From Eoetvoesia sp035555955 (GTDB taxonomy: Bacteria; Pseudomonadota; Gammaproteobacteria; Burkholderiales; Burkholderiaceae_B), in the NCBI RefSeq assembly GCF_035555955.1, contig NZ_DATMGA010000009.1:10370-74369 (forward strand): a stretch of DNA of 64,000 nucleotides, written 5' to 3'. The notes beneath the pieces were generated by a model. It made no database searches and was not told the origin of the DNA. It worked only from the letters and a program-made list of their open reading frames with translations. Both the position numbers and the translations under genes were made by a program. This document shows, in pieces, positions 7,863-16,747 of the stretch (position 1 is the stretch's first letter; every line of letters begins with the position of its first letter).

Positions 7863-9788
7863 ATGAAACACTGGTTGATCACCATCGCAGCGTGCCTTCT
7901 TGTCGCGGGTACGGCATCTGCACAATCCGCTCCTCCCCCCGCCGATGCCAAGCAGCTGTGGCAATTGCTGGACTACGTCGCCGTGGACTACGGCGGGGCC
8001 GTGGCCAACGGCAAGGTCGAAAGCGAAAGCGAGTATGCGGAAATGCTGGACTTCACCGACAACGCCGCCAAGCAAATCCAGCAGCTTCCGGCCCATGCGT
8101 CAAAAGACGCCATCGCGGCCGCCATCGGCGGCCTTCGCGCCGCGGTCGAGCACAAAGCCGACGCGGCAGAGGTTGCCCGCCTGGCCCATCACGCCAATGC
8201 GCTGCTGATCGCCGCCTACCCCATTCCGGTGGCGCCCAAGTCGCTGCCCGACCTGATGCACGGCGCCAGCCTGTATGCCGCGCAGTGCGCCTCCTGCCAC
8301 GGCGCCAAGGGTGGCGGCGACGGCCCGCTCGCCGACAAGCTGGATCCCCCGCCCATCGCCTTCACCGACGCGGATCGCGCCGCGTCGCGCAGCGTGATGG
8401 CACTTTATCAAGTCATTTCCCAAGGCGTATCGGGCACCTCCATGCCCAGTTTCTCTTCGCTGAGCGACGAAGACCGCTGGGCCCTGGCCTTCTACGTGGG
8501 CACACTTTCGCACGACGACGCCATGCGCAAGCACGGCGAGCAACTCTGGAAGGAAGACTCCACCGTAAAAAGCCGTTTCCCCGACCTGGCCGCGGTTACG
8601 ACAGTCACCGAGGCGGCCGCCGCGCAAACCATGCCCAAGGAAGACGCCAGGGACGTAACCGCCTACCTGCGCGCCCACCCTGATGTGGTGGAATCGGGCG
8701 CTGCCACGGGCGGCTTGTCGCTGGCCCGCCAGCGCCTCAAGGAAAGCCTGGCCGCGCTGCATGCGGGGGACAAGACAAATGCGACGAGGCTCGGCCTGTC
8801 GGCCTACCTGGACGGTTTCGAGCCCATCGAACCCGTGGTCGGCGCGCGCAATAAATCGCTGCTGGTGGCGGTGGAAGACGCCATGCTGAACTATCGTTCG
8901 GCGGTCTCCAAAGGCGACACCGCGCAAGCCGAAACCGCAGCCGCCCACCTGCACGATCTGTTCCGGCAAGTCGACACCGAGCTGGGCGCGGCCCAGGCCG
9001 AGCCCATGACGACCTTCATCGGCGCGCTCACCATCCTGCTGCGCGAAGGCGTCGAAGCGCTTTTGATCGTGGTCGGCATGATTGCCTTCCTGAAAAAAGC
9101 CGAGCGCCGGGACGTGCTGCATCACGTTCATGCCGGCTGGATAAGCGCCCTGGTCGCAGGTGGACTGACCTGGGCAGTGGCGACCTATCTGGTGGCGATC
9201 AGCGGCGCCAGCCGTGAAGTCACCGAGGGCGTCGGTTCCGTCTTCGCGGCCGTGGTGCTGCTGAGCGTAGGCTTGTGGATGCATCAAAAAAGCAGCGCAG
9301 GCCGCTGGCAGGCGTATCTCCACGAAAAATTGTCGTCAGCCATGACGCGCCGCTCGGCCTGGGCCCTATTCGCGCTGGCCTTCATCGCCGTCTACCGCGA
9401 GGTCTTCGAAACCGTGCTGTTCTATTCCGCGCTTGCCGCCGACGGCAACGGCGGCGCGCTGCTGGCGGGTTTCCTGACGGCCGTCGTGCTGCTGGCGGTC
9501 ATCGCCTGGGCGCTGTTGCGCACCAGCGCGCGCATGCCCATCGGCAAGTTCTTCTCCATCACGTCCGTCCTGGTGGCCGTGCTTGCGATTGTCCTCATCG
9601 GCAAGGGCGTCGCCGGCCTGCAGGAAGCGGGTTGGGTGGGCGTGCACCCGCTCTGGGCTCCACGCATCGAAGTTCTGGGCATCTACCCCACGCTGGAGAC
9701 CCTCGTGGCGCAACTGGTCGTGCTGGTCATTGCAGTGGGAGGTTTCGGATTCAATCTCCTTAGCGCACGCAAGCCCCAGACTGCCTGA
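7863..9788 (+). CDS. Cytochrome c / FTR1-family iron permease fusion
   Basis: A 641-residue envelope protein starting with a Sec signal peptide (MKHWLITIAACLLVAGTASA). The periplasmic part carries a cytochrome c haem-binding CASCH at residues 142-146. The C-terminal half is an FTR1 ferric permease with seven or so membrane helices and both iron-binding REXXE motifs, REGVE near residue 394 and REVFE near residue 512. FTR1 permeases take up iron oxidised in the periplasm; the fused cytochrome domain suggests electron transfer during Fe(II) oxidation. The start at 7863 is chosen for the signal peptide; ATGs at 7809 and 7836 are in frame, and none has a good Shine-Dalgarno. No EfeO, EfeB, cupredoxin or P19 gene is adjacent. 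Confidence 0.87.
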   Translation: MKHWLITIAACLLVAGTASAQSAPPPADAKQLWQLLDYVAVDYGGAVANGKVESESEYAEMLDFTDNAAKQIQQLPAHASKDAIAAAIGGLRAAVEHKADAAEVARLAHHANALLIAAYPIPVAPKSLPDLMHGASLYAAQCASCHGAKGGGDGPLADKLDPPPIAFTDADRAASRSVMALYQVISQGVSGTSMPSFSSLSDEDRWALAFYVGTLSHDDAMRKHGEQLWKEDSTVKSRFPDLAAVTTVTEAAAAQTMPKEDARDVTAYLRAHPDVVESGAATGGLSLARQRLKESLAALHAGDKTNATRLGLSAYLDGFEPIEPVVGARNKSLLVAVEDAMLNYRSAVSKGDTAQAETAAAHLHDLFRQVDTELGAAQAEPMTTFIGALTILLREGVEALLIVVGMIAFLKKAERRDVLHHVHAGWISALVAGGLTWAVATYLVAISGASREVTEGVGSVFAAVVLLSVGLWMHQKSSAGRWQAYLHEKLSSAMTRRSAWALFALAFIAVYREVFETVLFYSALAADGNGGALLAGFLTAVVLLAVIAWALLRTSARMPIGKFFSITSVLVAVLAIVLIGKGVAGLQEAGWVGVHPLWAPRIEVLGIYPTLETLVAQLVVLVIAVGGFGFNLLSARKPQTA

Positions 9789-9846
9789 CAAGGCGGAATC
9801 CTGGGCCTCCAGCCCCCGCCCGGCTTCCCGGCACTGGCGGGGCTGA

Positions 9847-10704
9847 TCAGCCAAGCTCGAACGTGGTGACGCCGAATATCTTTTCCAGGGCGATATCCGG
9901 CGTTTGCCGGTTGTACATGCGGGCCGTGCCGAACACCTCCTGCATGCCTAGGCCCGCGGCAAGACGCATGGCGGCCGCGTTGGGTTCCGGCACATCCAGA
10001 AACACCGGCCCGCCGCCCCGGGCCTCTTTGGCCAGAGCCAGCAACAGCGAGGCCGCGATGGCCTCGTCATCGGCAAACAGCGGGCCCACCTTCCAGCCTT
10101 CGCGGCAGGGGCGAATGACGCCGTAGCCGCGCAACGCCCGGTCTTCTTGCCAGGCCAAGGCCACCGCGCCCGGCGACTTGAGCCAGGCGTCGAGAAACGC
10201 CTGGCGATCCGCCGGAAATACAAGCCGATCATAGCGTGCGATGGTGCTCGCGCCGATGCTGCCTATCTCGACAATGTTGGGAAAACACGCCGCTTCCGCG
10301 CCCGGCCCGGGTCCTTCCCAGGCATAGCGTATATTGCTGTAGGCCAGCTTGAAGCCCGATTTGCGGTAGTTGTCCTGTTGCGCCTGCACGCCATCCAGGC
10401 CCACATTGCGCGCGCCGAACTGCCGCAAGGCGCCGTTCCACAATTGCAGGCCATAGCCACGGCCTCGGTGGGACTCGGTCACGATGTAAAAACCCAGGAA
10501 ACCAAAGCCATTTCCATAGCGCACCGCCGAGATGCAGCCTATGGGCTCGTCGTCCAGCAAACCCACAAGAAAGCCGCCGGGATCGGCCGCGAAAAAAGCC
10601 GCCGCATCGTGCAAACCAGGATTCCAGCCTTCAGCCGCCGCAAGATCCACGGCGAAATCCAGTTCTTCCCGCCGCATCGTGCGAACATGATATTTTCCCG
10701 CCAT
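9847..10704 (-). CDS. GNAT N-acetyltransferase with C-terminal Acetyltransf_18-like domain
   Basis: A 285-residue protein with two GNAT-type halves. The first (about residues 5-130) shows an acetyl-CoA loop in VTESHRGRGYGLQLWNGAL. The second (about 160-285) ends FLDVPEPNAAAMRLAAGLGMQEVFGTARMY, a pattern of YitH-like/Acetyltransf_18 domains. The start at 10704 (MAGKYHVR) is set by a perfect AGGAGG a few bases upstream; an upstream extension to 10773 has no such site. It is the last gene of the ABC importer-SDR run, 69 bp after the SDR stop. The substrate is unknown. Confidence 0.8.
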   Translation of the reverse strand: MAGKYHVRTMRREELDFAVDLAAAEGWNPGLHDAAAFFAADPGGFLVGLLDDEPIGCISAVRYGNGFGFLGFYIVTESHRGRGYGLQLWNGALRQFGARNVGLDGVQAQQDNYRKSGFKLAYSNIRYAWEGPGPGAEAACFPNIVEIGSIGASTIARYDRLVFPADRQAFLDAWLKSPGAVALAWQEDRALRGYGVIRPCREGWKVGPLFADDEAIAASLLLALAKEARGGGPVFLDVPEPNAAAMRLAAGLGMQEVFGTARMYNRQTPDIALEKIFGVTTFELG

Positions 10705-10773
10705 GGGTACCTCCTGAAACCTGTGCGCCGGCGCCTTGGGCTTATTCCGGACAGCAGCATGCCGACACGCCAA

Positions 10774-11535
10774 TCACGCGCTCATGCCACCATCGACGAC
10801 CAACTGGCTTCCGGTGGTAAAGCAGCTCATGTCGGAGGCCAGATACAACACCGAGAAAGCGATTTCGTCGGGCCGCGCGTGGCGTCCAAGCGGAATCATC
10901 TGGTTGAAGAACTCGGTGCCGTCGGCGCCGATGGATGCACCCAGTTCCTCCTCGATGCGTTTTTGAAAGCCGTTGTCCACCGGGCCCGGATGCAAGGTGT
11001 TGACACGGATGCGACGCGGCGCCAGCTCCTTGGCCAGCGCCCGCATGAATCCAACCTGCGCATGCTTGACGGTGATGTAAGCATAGACGCCCGGATCGCC
11101 ACGCAAGCCGGCCACGCTGGAAGTGATGATGATGCTGCCCCCGTCGTTCATCACAGGCACGCCGTACTTGCAAGTCAGCATCGCGCCCTTTACATGGGTG
11201 GCATACAACTGGTCGAAAGCGCTCTCGGGATAATCCACGATGGGAGCGATGACGCCAAAGTTGCCGGCGTTGCTGAAGATTACGTCGACCTTGCCCCACC
11301 GCCCGACCGTCTCGCGAAAACACGCTTCCACATCCCGCGCATCGGACACATCGGCGACCGCGCCGACGACATCGGGGCTGTCGAGTTCCGCCACGGCATC
11401 CGCGAGGCGTTTTTCATCCAGATCGACCAGCGTGACACGCGCGCCCTCGGCAAGGAACAGCTGGGCCGTCGACAGGCCGATGCTGCCGGCTCCGCCCGTC
11501 AATACGCACACTTTTCCACTCAGCAACTTCTCCAC
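10774..11535 (-). CDS. SDR-family NAD(P)-dependent oxidoreductase
   Basis: A 253-residue classical short-chain dehydrogenase. The Rossmann cofactor loop is TGGAGSIG at residues 13-20, with an acidic residue after the second strand (VDLD), which favours NAD(H). The catalytic motif is S...YAYITVK (YxxxK), and the family NAG motif (FSNAGNFG) is present. The C-terminus ends in the usual GSQLVVDGG. A strong AAGGAGGTA ribosome-binding site precedes ATG 11535. It lies 93 bp downstream of livM in the same direction, suggesting that it acts on the imported compound, but the substrate cannot be read from sequence. Confidence 0.87.
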   Translation of the reverse strand: MEKLLSGKVCVLTGGAGSIGLSTAQLFLAEGARVTLVDLDEKRLADAVAELDSPDVVGAVADVSDARDVEACFRETVGRWGKVDVIFSNAGNFGVIAPIVDYPESAFDQLYATHVKGAMLTCKYGVPVMNDGGSIIITSSVAGLRGDPGVYAYITVKHAQVGFMRALAKELAPRRIRVNTLHPGPVDNGFQKRIEEELGASIGADGTEFFNQMIPLGRHARPDEIAFSVLYLASDMSCFTTGSQLVVDGGMSA

Positions 11536-11628
11536 GACATACCTCCTTGATCCATGCCTTGGCTTCGCCCCGCATTCATGGCGCGCAACACTCGCGGACC
11601 GCGGCCGTCGGCAACGGTTTCGGCCAGC

Positions 11629-12669
11629 CTACGGGCGCCGCGACAAGCTCGCCCGCAAAGCCTCCAGGCGTACCCGATAACCCACGGGAAGCAGATTGAT
11701 CCCGAAGCGCCGCTCGACCGTACCCCAGATGCCGCGCGGCAGGAACAAGGCAAAGGCAAGCGCCGTCGCCCCCAGGAAAATCAGGTACCACACGCCGGTC
11801 GAACCAAGAAAATTCTCTACCAGAAAAAATATGATGGCACCAACGATGGCGCCTTCGAAGGTGCCGATGCCGCCGACCAGCGCCATGAAGATCATGAAGG
11901 CCGACCATTGCACCGAGAAGAAGGAGTTGGGCTGAAACGTAATGGTGCTTGCCACCCACAGCGCACCCGCAACCGCCCCGCCAAAGGCTGCCAGGACGTA
12001 CAGGATGCGCTTGGTGTTCAGCACCTTTACGCCCACGGCCTCGGCCGCATCCGTATCGTCGCGAATGGCCTGGATGGAGGCGCCGATCGGGCTGCGCAAT
12101 AGCGCAAACATGACGGCCAGAAGCGCGACCATGAAACCCAGCGCCGACCAGTAGGTCAACGCGCGATGCACCGATGGCGAATAGGCCATGAGCTGCGACA
12201 GCGACGTGCCGGTTTCGCCGTTGATAATGGGATCGAACATGACAAGCAGCACGGCAAGCTCGGCAACCACCCAGGTCGCGATCGCGAACCGGCCTTCCGT
12301 CAGCTTCAGGATGATTGCCGAAATGGGAACAGATAATAGCCCGACGCCCACCGCCCCCACAAGGATGGCGACATATGGATTCAAGCCAAAGCCCGCGAGG
12401 CGAATCACAAAATAGGCCCCAAGCCCGAAAAACCCCTGCTGCCCGATCGAAACCATCCCGCCGTAACCGGCCAGGGCATTCCACATTACCGCGAGAATCA
12501 CGTAAATGAAGAGCCTGGTGAGGCTGCCGATGGCATCCGCGCCCAGGAACATGGGCCCGAAAGCCAGCACAACGAGCGCGACAACGATGGCCCCTATCGC
12601 GATCACTGCGGTCCTGGTCCAGCGCTCGATGCGAAGGGCCTCGGTCTGGGTAACGGAACCTGGCATCAT
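11629..12669 (-). CDS. Branched-chain amino acid-type ABC transporter permease, LivM-like
   Basis: A 346-residue polytopic inner-membrane permease of the LivM type (BPD_transp_2 family). The first half includes MWNALAGYGGMVSIGQQGFFGLGAY, with the GYGGMVSIGQ element typical of LivM. It pairs with LivH to form the membrane channel of the importer. Three ATGs cluster at the start (12675, 12669, 12666); 12669 is chosen because it overlaps the livH stop as ATGA, like every other junction in this operon. Confidence 0.88.
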   Translation of the reverse strand: MMPGSVTQTEALRIERWTRTAVIAIGAIVVALVVLAFGPMFLGADAIGSLTRLFIYVILAVMWNALAGYGGMVSIGQQGFFGLGAYFVIRLAGFGLNPYVAILVGAVGVGLLSVPISAIILKLTEGRFAIATWVVAELAVLLVMFDPIINGETGTSLSQLMAYSPSVHRALTYWSALGFMVALLAVMFALLRSPIGASIQAIRDDTDAAEAVGVKVLNTKRILYVLAAFGGAVAGALWVASTITFQPNSFFSVQWSAFMIFMALVGGIGTFEGAIVGAIIFFLVENFLGSTGVWYLIFLGATALAFALFLPRGIWGTVERRFGINLLPVGYRVRLEALRASLSRRP

Positions 12670-13565
12670 ACCCATTGCGCCAACCTAGCCTTGATTTGCC
12701 CGAGTGAAGGCTTTGACAACACCACTCTGCCTATGACGATCAGCAAAAACACACTATGACCGGCAATCAAGAAGCCTTGCGGGCTCAGCAAGGCGCCAAA
12801 CGATTGCGCGACGCCCAGTATCATTCCTCCCAGCAACGTCCTCCACAACGAATCGGCGCCGCCGATTTCCGCGGCCTCGAAGGCAAACAGCAGCACCGCC
12901 ATGCCGGAATAAGGCGTTACCCCGTCCCGCATGACGAGGAACATGCCGGCGATGCCAACAGTTCCCAGTGCAATTGCCGCCGCAATGGCATTGATCTTGC
13001 GCGCGCTGATTCCGACCAGTCCCACCGTTGCCGGATCCTCGGAGGTGGCCCGGATGGCCCGCCCCAGCTGGGTCTTGGCCAGGAACAGGCTCAACCCGCC
13101 GAATAGCGCCACCGCCACGACAAAGATCAGCACCGCCAGCTTGCCGACGTAGAGGTCGGGCCCGATGGTCCAGCTGCTGTAGGACAATGTGCCGATGTAG
13201 GGTGCGAGTGAATGCGGACTGGCGCCGAATTGAAGGAACAGCAGGTTGTTGACAAGAATGGCAAAACCGAAAGTCGCCAGTATGGGAACCAGCAGCCCGA
13301 AACGGCTGCTCGGGTCGAGGACGCCTCGTTGGAATCCCCAGCCCAGAAGGGCCATGGCGGGAACGACCCCGATGGCGGCAAGAAAGGGGTTGATGCCCCA
13401 GTTGGCGGCAAGCACCCAGAATGCAAAACTGGCAACGACCACCAAGGTCCCGTGGGCCAGATTGATGATGCGCATGACCGAATACATGAACGCGAGGCCG
13501 CACGCTATCAACGCGTAATGGCCGCCAAGCAGTATCCCTTGCACCAGCGCGCCGATCCAGTTCAT
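12666..13565 (-). CDS. Branched-chain amino acid-type ABC transporter permease, LivH-like
   Basis: A 299-residue LivH-family permease. Its start MNWIGALVQGILLGGHYALIACGLAF is the classical LivH opening, followed by SVMRIINLAHGTLVVVASF. The open frame extends upstream to 14237, but that part lies antiparallel in codon phase to livF and is not coding. The ATG at 13565 overlaps the livF stop as ATGA. It forms a heterodimer with LivM and is energised by LivG and LivF. Confidence 0.88.
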   Translation of the reverse strand: MNWIGALVQGILLGGHYALIACGLAFMYSVMRIINLAHGTLVVVASFAFWVLAANWGINPFLAAIGVVPAMALLGWGFQRGVLDPSSRFGLLVPILATFGFAILVNNLLFLQFGASPHSLAPYIGTLSYSSWTIGPDLYVGKLAVLIFVVAVALFGGLSLFLAKTQLGRAIRATSEDPATVGLVGISARKINAIAAAIALGTVGIAGMFLVMRDGVTPYSGMAVLLFAFEAAEIGGADSLWRTLLGGMILGVAQSFGALLSPQGFLIAGHSVFLLIVIGRVVLSKPSLGQIKARLAQWV

Positions 13566-14293
13566 TGCGTGGTCACTCCTTCGCTGCGTGTTTGACGGGT
13601 CCCGAAATACGCCTCGATGATCTGCTCCCGACTGAGCTTGCCCACGGCATCCTCGAGCACGACCCGCCCCTCGAGCATGCAAATGACGCGGGTCGCCACG
13701 GACAAGGCACGATCCAGATCCTGCTCGACCAGCAGAATGGTCGTAGCGGCGCCCACAAGACGCCCGATCGAGGCATAAACATTTTCCACCGCCGCCGGAG
13801 ACAGCCCCAGCGACACCTCGTCGAGCAGCAGAACGTCCGGATTGGTGATCAGGGCCCGCCCGATTGCCGCAGCCTGCTGCTCGCCCCCGGAAAGCGTCCC
13901 GGCTTTCTGCCTGAGATGCGGGACGAGATTGGGAAAAACGTCGAACACCGAGTCGATGCTCCATGCCCCCTTGCGGCCTGCCGCGTTGGCAAGGGCGAGG
14001 TTCTCGTATACGGTCAGGTCCTTGAACAGATGGCGGCCCTCGGGCACCAGTGCGATTCCCCTTTTTACCCGCTGATGGTCGGGAACCGACGTTACGTCGG
14101 CGCCATCCAGGACCACCCGGCCCGAGGCAGGCATATGGGCGCCCGCGAGCGCGCGAAACAAGGTTGTCTTGCCTGCGCCATTGGCGCCCACGAACGCCAC
14201 GATTTCGCTTCGGTCTATCTTGAAGCTCACGTCGCAAACCGCCTGCAGGAGCCCATGGCGCACGTTCAAAACCTCAACCTCGAGCAGGCTCAT
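13562..14293 (-). CDS. Branched-chain amino acid-type ABC transporter ATPase, LivF-like
   Basis: A 243-residue ABC ATPase. Walker A is GANGAGKTT (residues 36-44), the signature motif is LSGGEQQAAAIGRAL and Walker B is DVLLLDEVSLGLSP. The short form and the phrase LVPEGRHLFKDLTVYENL are typical of LivF. It couples ATP hydrolysis to import in the cytosol and overlaps both neighbours by ATGA, implying translational coupling and balanced subunit synthesis. Confidence 0.9.
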   Translation of the reverse strand: MSLLEVEVLNVRHGLLQAVCDVSFKIDRSEIVAFVGANGAGKTTLFRALAGAHMPASGRVVLDGADVTSVPDHQRVKRGIALVPEGRHLFKDLTVYENLALANAAGRKGAWSIDSVFDVFPNLVPHLRQKAGTLSGGEQQAAAIGRALITNPDVLLLDEVSLGLSPAAVENVYASIGRLVGAATTILLVEQDLDRALSVATRVICMLEGRVVLEDAVGKLSREQIIEAYFGTRQTRSEGVTTQ

Positions 14294-15069
14294 TGCACGC
14301 TGCCTCCGAGGTACGCCGACGTGACCATCGGGTTGGCCATGACTTCATCGGGCTTGCCGTCAGCGATGATTTTTCCTTGATGAAGGCAGACGAACCTGGC
14401 CGCTGCCTTTCGCAGCAACGGCACCATGTGTTCGATCCAGACGATGGTAATGCCCCGATCGCTCAGAGCCCGGATCATGGCCAGGAGCTCCATCGATTCG
14501 CCCTCGCTGAGGCCTCCTCCGATCTCGTCCAGCAGCAATACTTTTGGCTCTGTCGCGAGAGTGCGGGACAGCTCCAGCCGTTTGCGGTCGAGCAGCCCCA
14601 GCTCTTCGGCCCGACGATTGGCCACCCCCAGCATGTCGGTATGGGACAGGGCGTCAAGAGCACGCTGGTACGCCTCTTTGCGGCTTAGGCCATGGGTGTT
14701 CACGGCCGCAACGAATACGTTTTCAAATACGGTCATGCCGTTGAATGGGCGGGGAATCTGGTGGGTTCTGACCAGCCCGCGACGGCACCGCTGGGCCATC
14801 GACTGGTGAGTCACATCCGTGCCTTCGAAAAGCACTGCGCCCGTGACCGGGCGCAGTGCTCCTACCAATGTGCCAAAAAGCGTCGTTTTCCCGGCACCGT
14901 TGGGGCCAATGATGCCAACCAGCTCGCCGGTACGAACTTCGAGGCTGACGCCATTCAGTACGCGGGACGCGCCGAAGCTGACACTGACATCGCAAGCCGC
15001 CAGCGCCGGCCCTGACACCAGTCGCGGTGAGACTCCGACCTCGTTGTTATCCGCGACTGCTGCGGTCAT
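14290..15069 (-). CDS. Branched-chain amino acid-type ABC transporter ATPase, LivG-like
   Basis: A 259-residue ABC ATPase with Walker A GPNGAGKTT and the LivG-specific region RRGLVRTHQIPRPFNGMTVFENVFVAA. The ABC signature is degenerate: where LSGGQ is expected the sequence reads LGLLDRKRLELSRTLATEPK, a variation common in LivG-type subunits (LSYGEQRRLEIAR in most). Walker B is KVLLLDEIGGGLSEGE. It overlaps the binding-protein gene upstream and livF downstream by ATGA. Confidence 0.87.
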   Translation of the reverse strand: MTAAVADNNEVGVSPRLVSGPALAACDVSVSFGASRVLNGVSLEVRTGELVGIIGPNGAGKTTLFGTLVGALRPVTGAVLFEGTDVTHQSMAQRCRRGLVRTHQIPRPFNGMTVFENVFVAAVNTHGLSRKEAYQRALDALSHTDMLGVANRRAEELGLLDRKRLELSRTLATEPKVLLLDEIGGGLSEGESMELLAMIRALSDRGITIVWIEHMVPLLRKAAARFVCLHQGKIIADGKPDEVMANPMVTSAYLGGSVQ

Positions 15070-16460
15070 AGGCTATAAGGGACAAGCTTGCGTTGAATCG
15101 GAACGTTCGGATCTTCTGCGTTGCTGACGACAACCCAATCCAGCGGGAATTTTGACCCCGGCGGCGTCTTCACCCACTGCGCCCCGATCATGGGCGTGGT
15201 GGCTGTGTTTGGATATGGACCCTTCTTGAAGTTCACCCTGCCCAGGGTCGTGATCATGTCGATGTTGGGGATCACATCGCGAATCGCTGCATGGTCCGTG
15301 GGATTCTTCGCGGCCTTGAGGGCTGCGACCCCGACTTCAAACAACGCCAATGTCGCCCCTTGCTGCTCCGCCCATATCTCGTTTTCGGCCTTCTCGTAGC
15401 CGTCGGCCAGCTCCTTCGAGGTTCCGCCGGTCAAGGGTGACTTGTAGGGAAACCCCGGTGCCCAGAACGTTGCCGCCGAGACGTTGTAACCCAGGGGGCC
15501 AAGCGCCTCGATCTGGCCGGCAAAACTACCTGACTTGCTGAACTGCGCGATTTTCAGATCCTGCAGGAAATGCAGCTGCGCGGCTTGCCGCCAGAACGCC
15601 TGAATGTCGCTCGGCAACCCAACCTCGTTGAAGATCTCGCAGCGCTCACGCCTGAACAGGGCAATCTGCGACGAAAAATCCGTGGTGCCGTCTGCGTATG
15701 CGCCGGGGTCGATGACCTTGTAGCCGTTTTTTTCCAGGATCGGCGCGAGATGCCCGCGGAACCCGTTGCCGTCTGCGTCATTGGGGTACATGACCGCGAC
15801 TTTCTTGTTGGTTTCTACCAAGGGCCACTGCGCAAGGTAGGCATCCACGAATTGCGCAACGCCAAAACTGAAATCGAACGCCCACTTGAAATGCCCTTGC
15901 TTGCCGCCGCGCCCGAAATAGAAGGATTCCAGTGGGCAGTCGGTGCCGATACTAGGCACGCCTTCCGCCTCGCACGCGTCCGATACCGGGTTGACCGTCT
16001 CGGGCGTCGATGTCGTGAGCATCAGGTGAATGTGGTCTTTGTGGATGAGTTCCCGGGCGAGCTGGCTGGCCCGCGCCGGGCTTGACTGGCCGTCCCGGTC
16101 AAGGATCTTGACCGTGTACGTCTCGCCCCCGATGGTGATTCCGTTGGCCAAGGCCTTGCGGATGAGCGACAGCATGTACGGATCGGACTTGTTGAACGCG
16201 CCGAGATTGCCTGAACGAGGACTGATGTAGCCGATCCGGATTTCCTTGGCCGGGTCGGGGGCCGCAAAGGCCCGGTGGCTGCGGCCCAGCATCACTGCCG
16301 CACCCGCGGCGGCCGTGGCGCCCGCGATAAGTGTTCTACGGCGCGACATGGACTCAGGCAGGTTCTTGTCTGGGCTTGACTCCAGGTTCGGAGCCGGGCT
16401 ATCTGGCGGTTGTTTTATGCTTTTTGCCTGCTCGCCATTTACTCTTTTACCAACTTTCAT
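15066..16460 (-). CDS. ABC transporter substrate-binding protein (Peripla_BP_6), probable Tat substrate
   Basis: A 464-residue periplasmic binding protein of the Leu/Ile/Val-binding family, first gene of the importer operon. It has an unusually long N-terminal region: about 38 polar residues, then a twin-arginine motif SRRRTLIAG (residues 39-47), a hydrophobic stretch and AFA|AP near residue 66, so Tat export is likely. The mature part begins IRIGYISPRSGNLGAFN, the usual opening of this fold. The start at 16460 follows GGAGGG; an ATG at 16349 beginning MSRRR is possible. The ligand is unknown. The downstream SDR and GNAT suggest a catabolic rather than an amino-acid role. Confidence 0.87.
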   Translation of the reverse strand: MKVGKRVNGEQAKSIKQPPDSPAPNLESSPDKNLPESMSRRRTLIAGATAAAGAAVMLGRSHRAFAAPDPAKEIRIGYISPRSGNLGAFNKSDPYMLSLIRKALANGITIGGETYTVKILDRDGQSSPARASQLARELIHKDHIHLMLTTSTPETVNPVSDACEAEGVPSIGTDCPLESFYFGRGGKQGHFKWAFDFSFGVAQFVDAYLAQWPLVETNKKVAVMYPNDADGNGFRGHLAPILEKNGYKVIDPGAYADGTTDFSSQIALFRRERCEIFNEVGLPSDIQAFWRQAAQLHFLQDLKIAQFSKSGSFAGQIEALGPLGYNVSAATFWAPGFPYKSPLTGGTSKELADGYEKAENEIWAEQQGATLALFEVGVAALKAAKNPTDHAAIRDVIPNIDMITTLGRVNFKKGPYPNTATTPMIGAQWVKTPPGSKFPLDWVVVSNAEDPNVPIQRKLVPYSL

Positions 16461-16629
16461 TGTGAAACCCTCCGTATCGCTGATTACACGGAACCCGTGC
16501 ACCAGCGTGTCTGGGGCGGGTTACCTAATGCCTACTGCAAACTCGGTGAGTGCCTGAATTGTAAACCCAATCGACCAAGGTTTACCAAAATTTTCCAGCG
16601 TCTTGTAAAACCCACCCAGCCAGGCGTAT

Positions 16630-16655
16630 CGACCCATTGCGCATGCAATGGGTCG
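16630..16655. promoter_or_regulatory. Perfect 11-bp-arm palindrome upstream of the ABC importer operon
   Basis: CGACCCATTGC and GCAATGGGTCG flank a GCAT spacer. The dyad lies 170 bp upstream of the binding-protein start and 93 bp beyond the guaA stop codon on the far side. Neither strand has a T-run after the dyad, so an intrinsic terminator is unlikely; an operator for a dimeric repressor of the importer operon is the better guess. The 16461-16747 gap around it is AT-rich and contains no gene that I can support. Confidence 0.5.
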
Positions 16656-16747
16656 AGCAATACGGTAGGCCTGCACAACAGTGCGAGCGACAGAGAGTTA
16701 TTGATTTTTTTATTTTTAATAGTTAAATCAACAGCTTATAAAGAAAA

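Noticed and set aside
13566..14237. Upstream extension of the livH frame through livF
   Set aside because: LivH begins at the conserved MNWIGALVQG; the extension reads livF in another phase.
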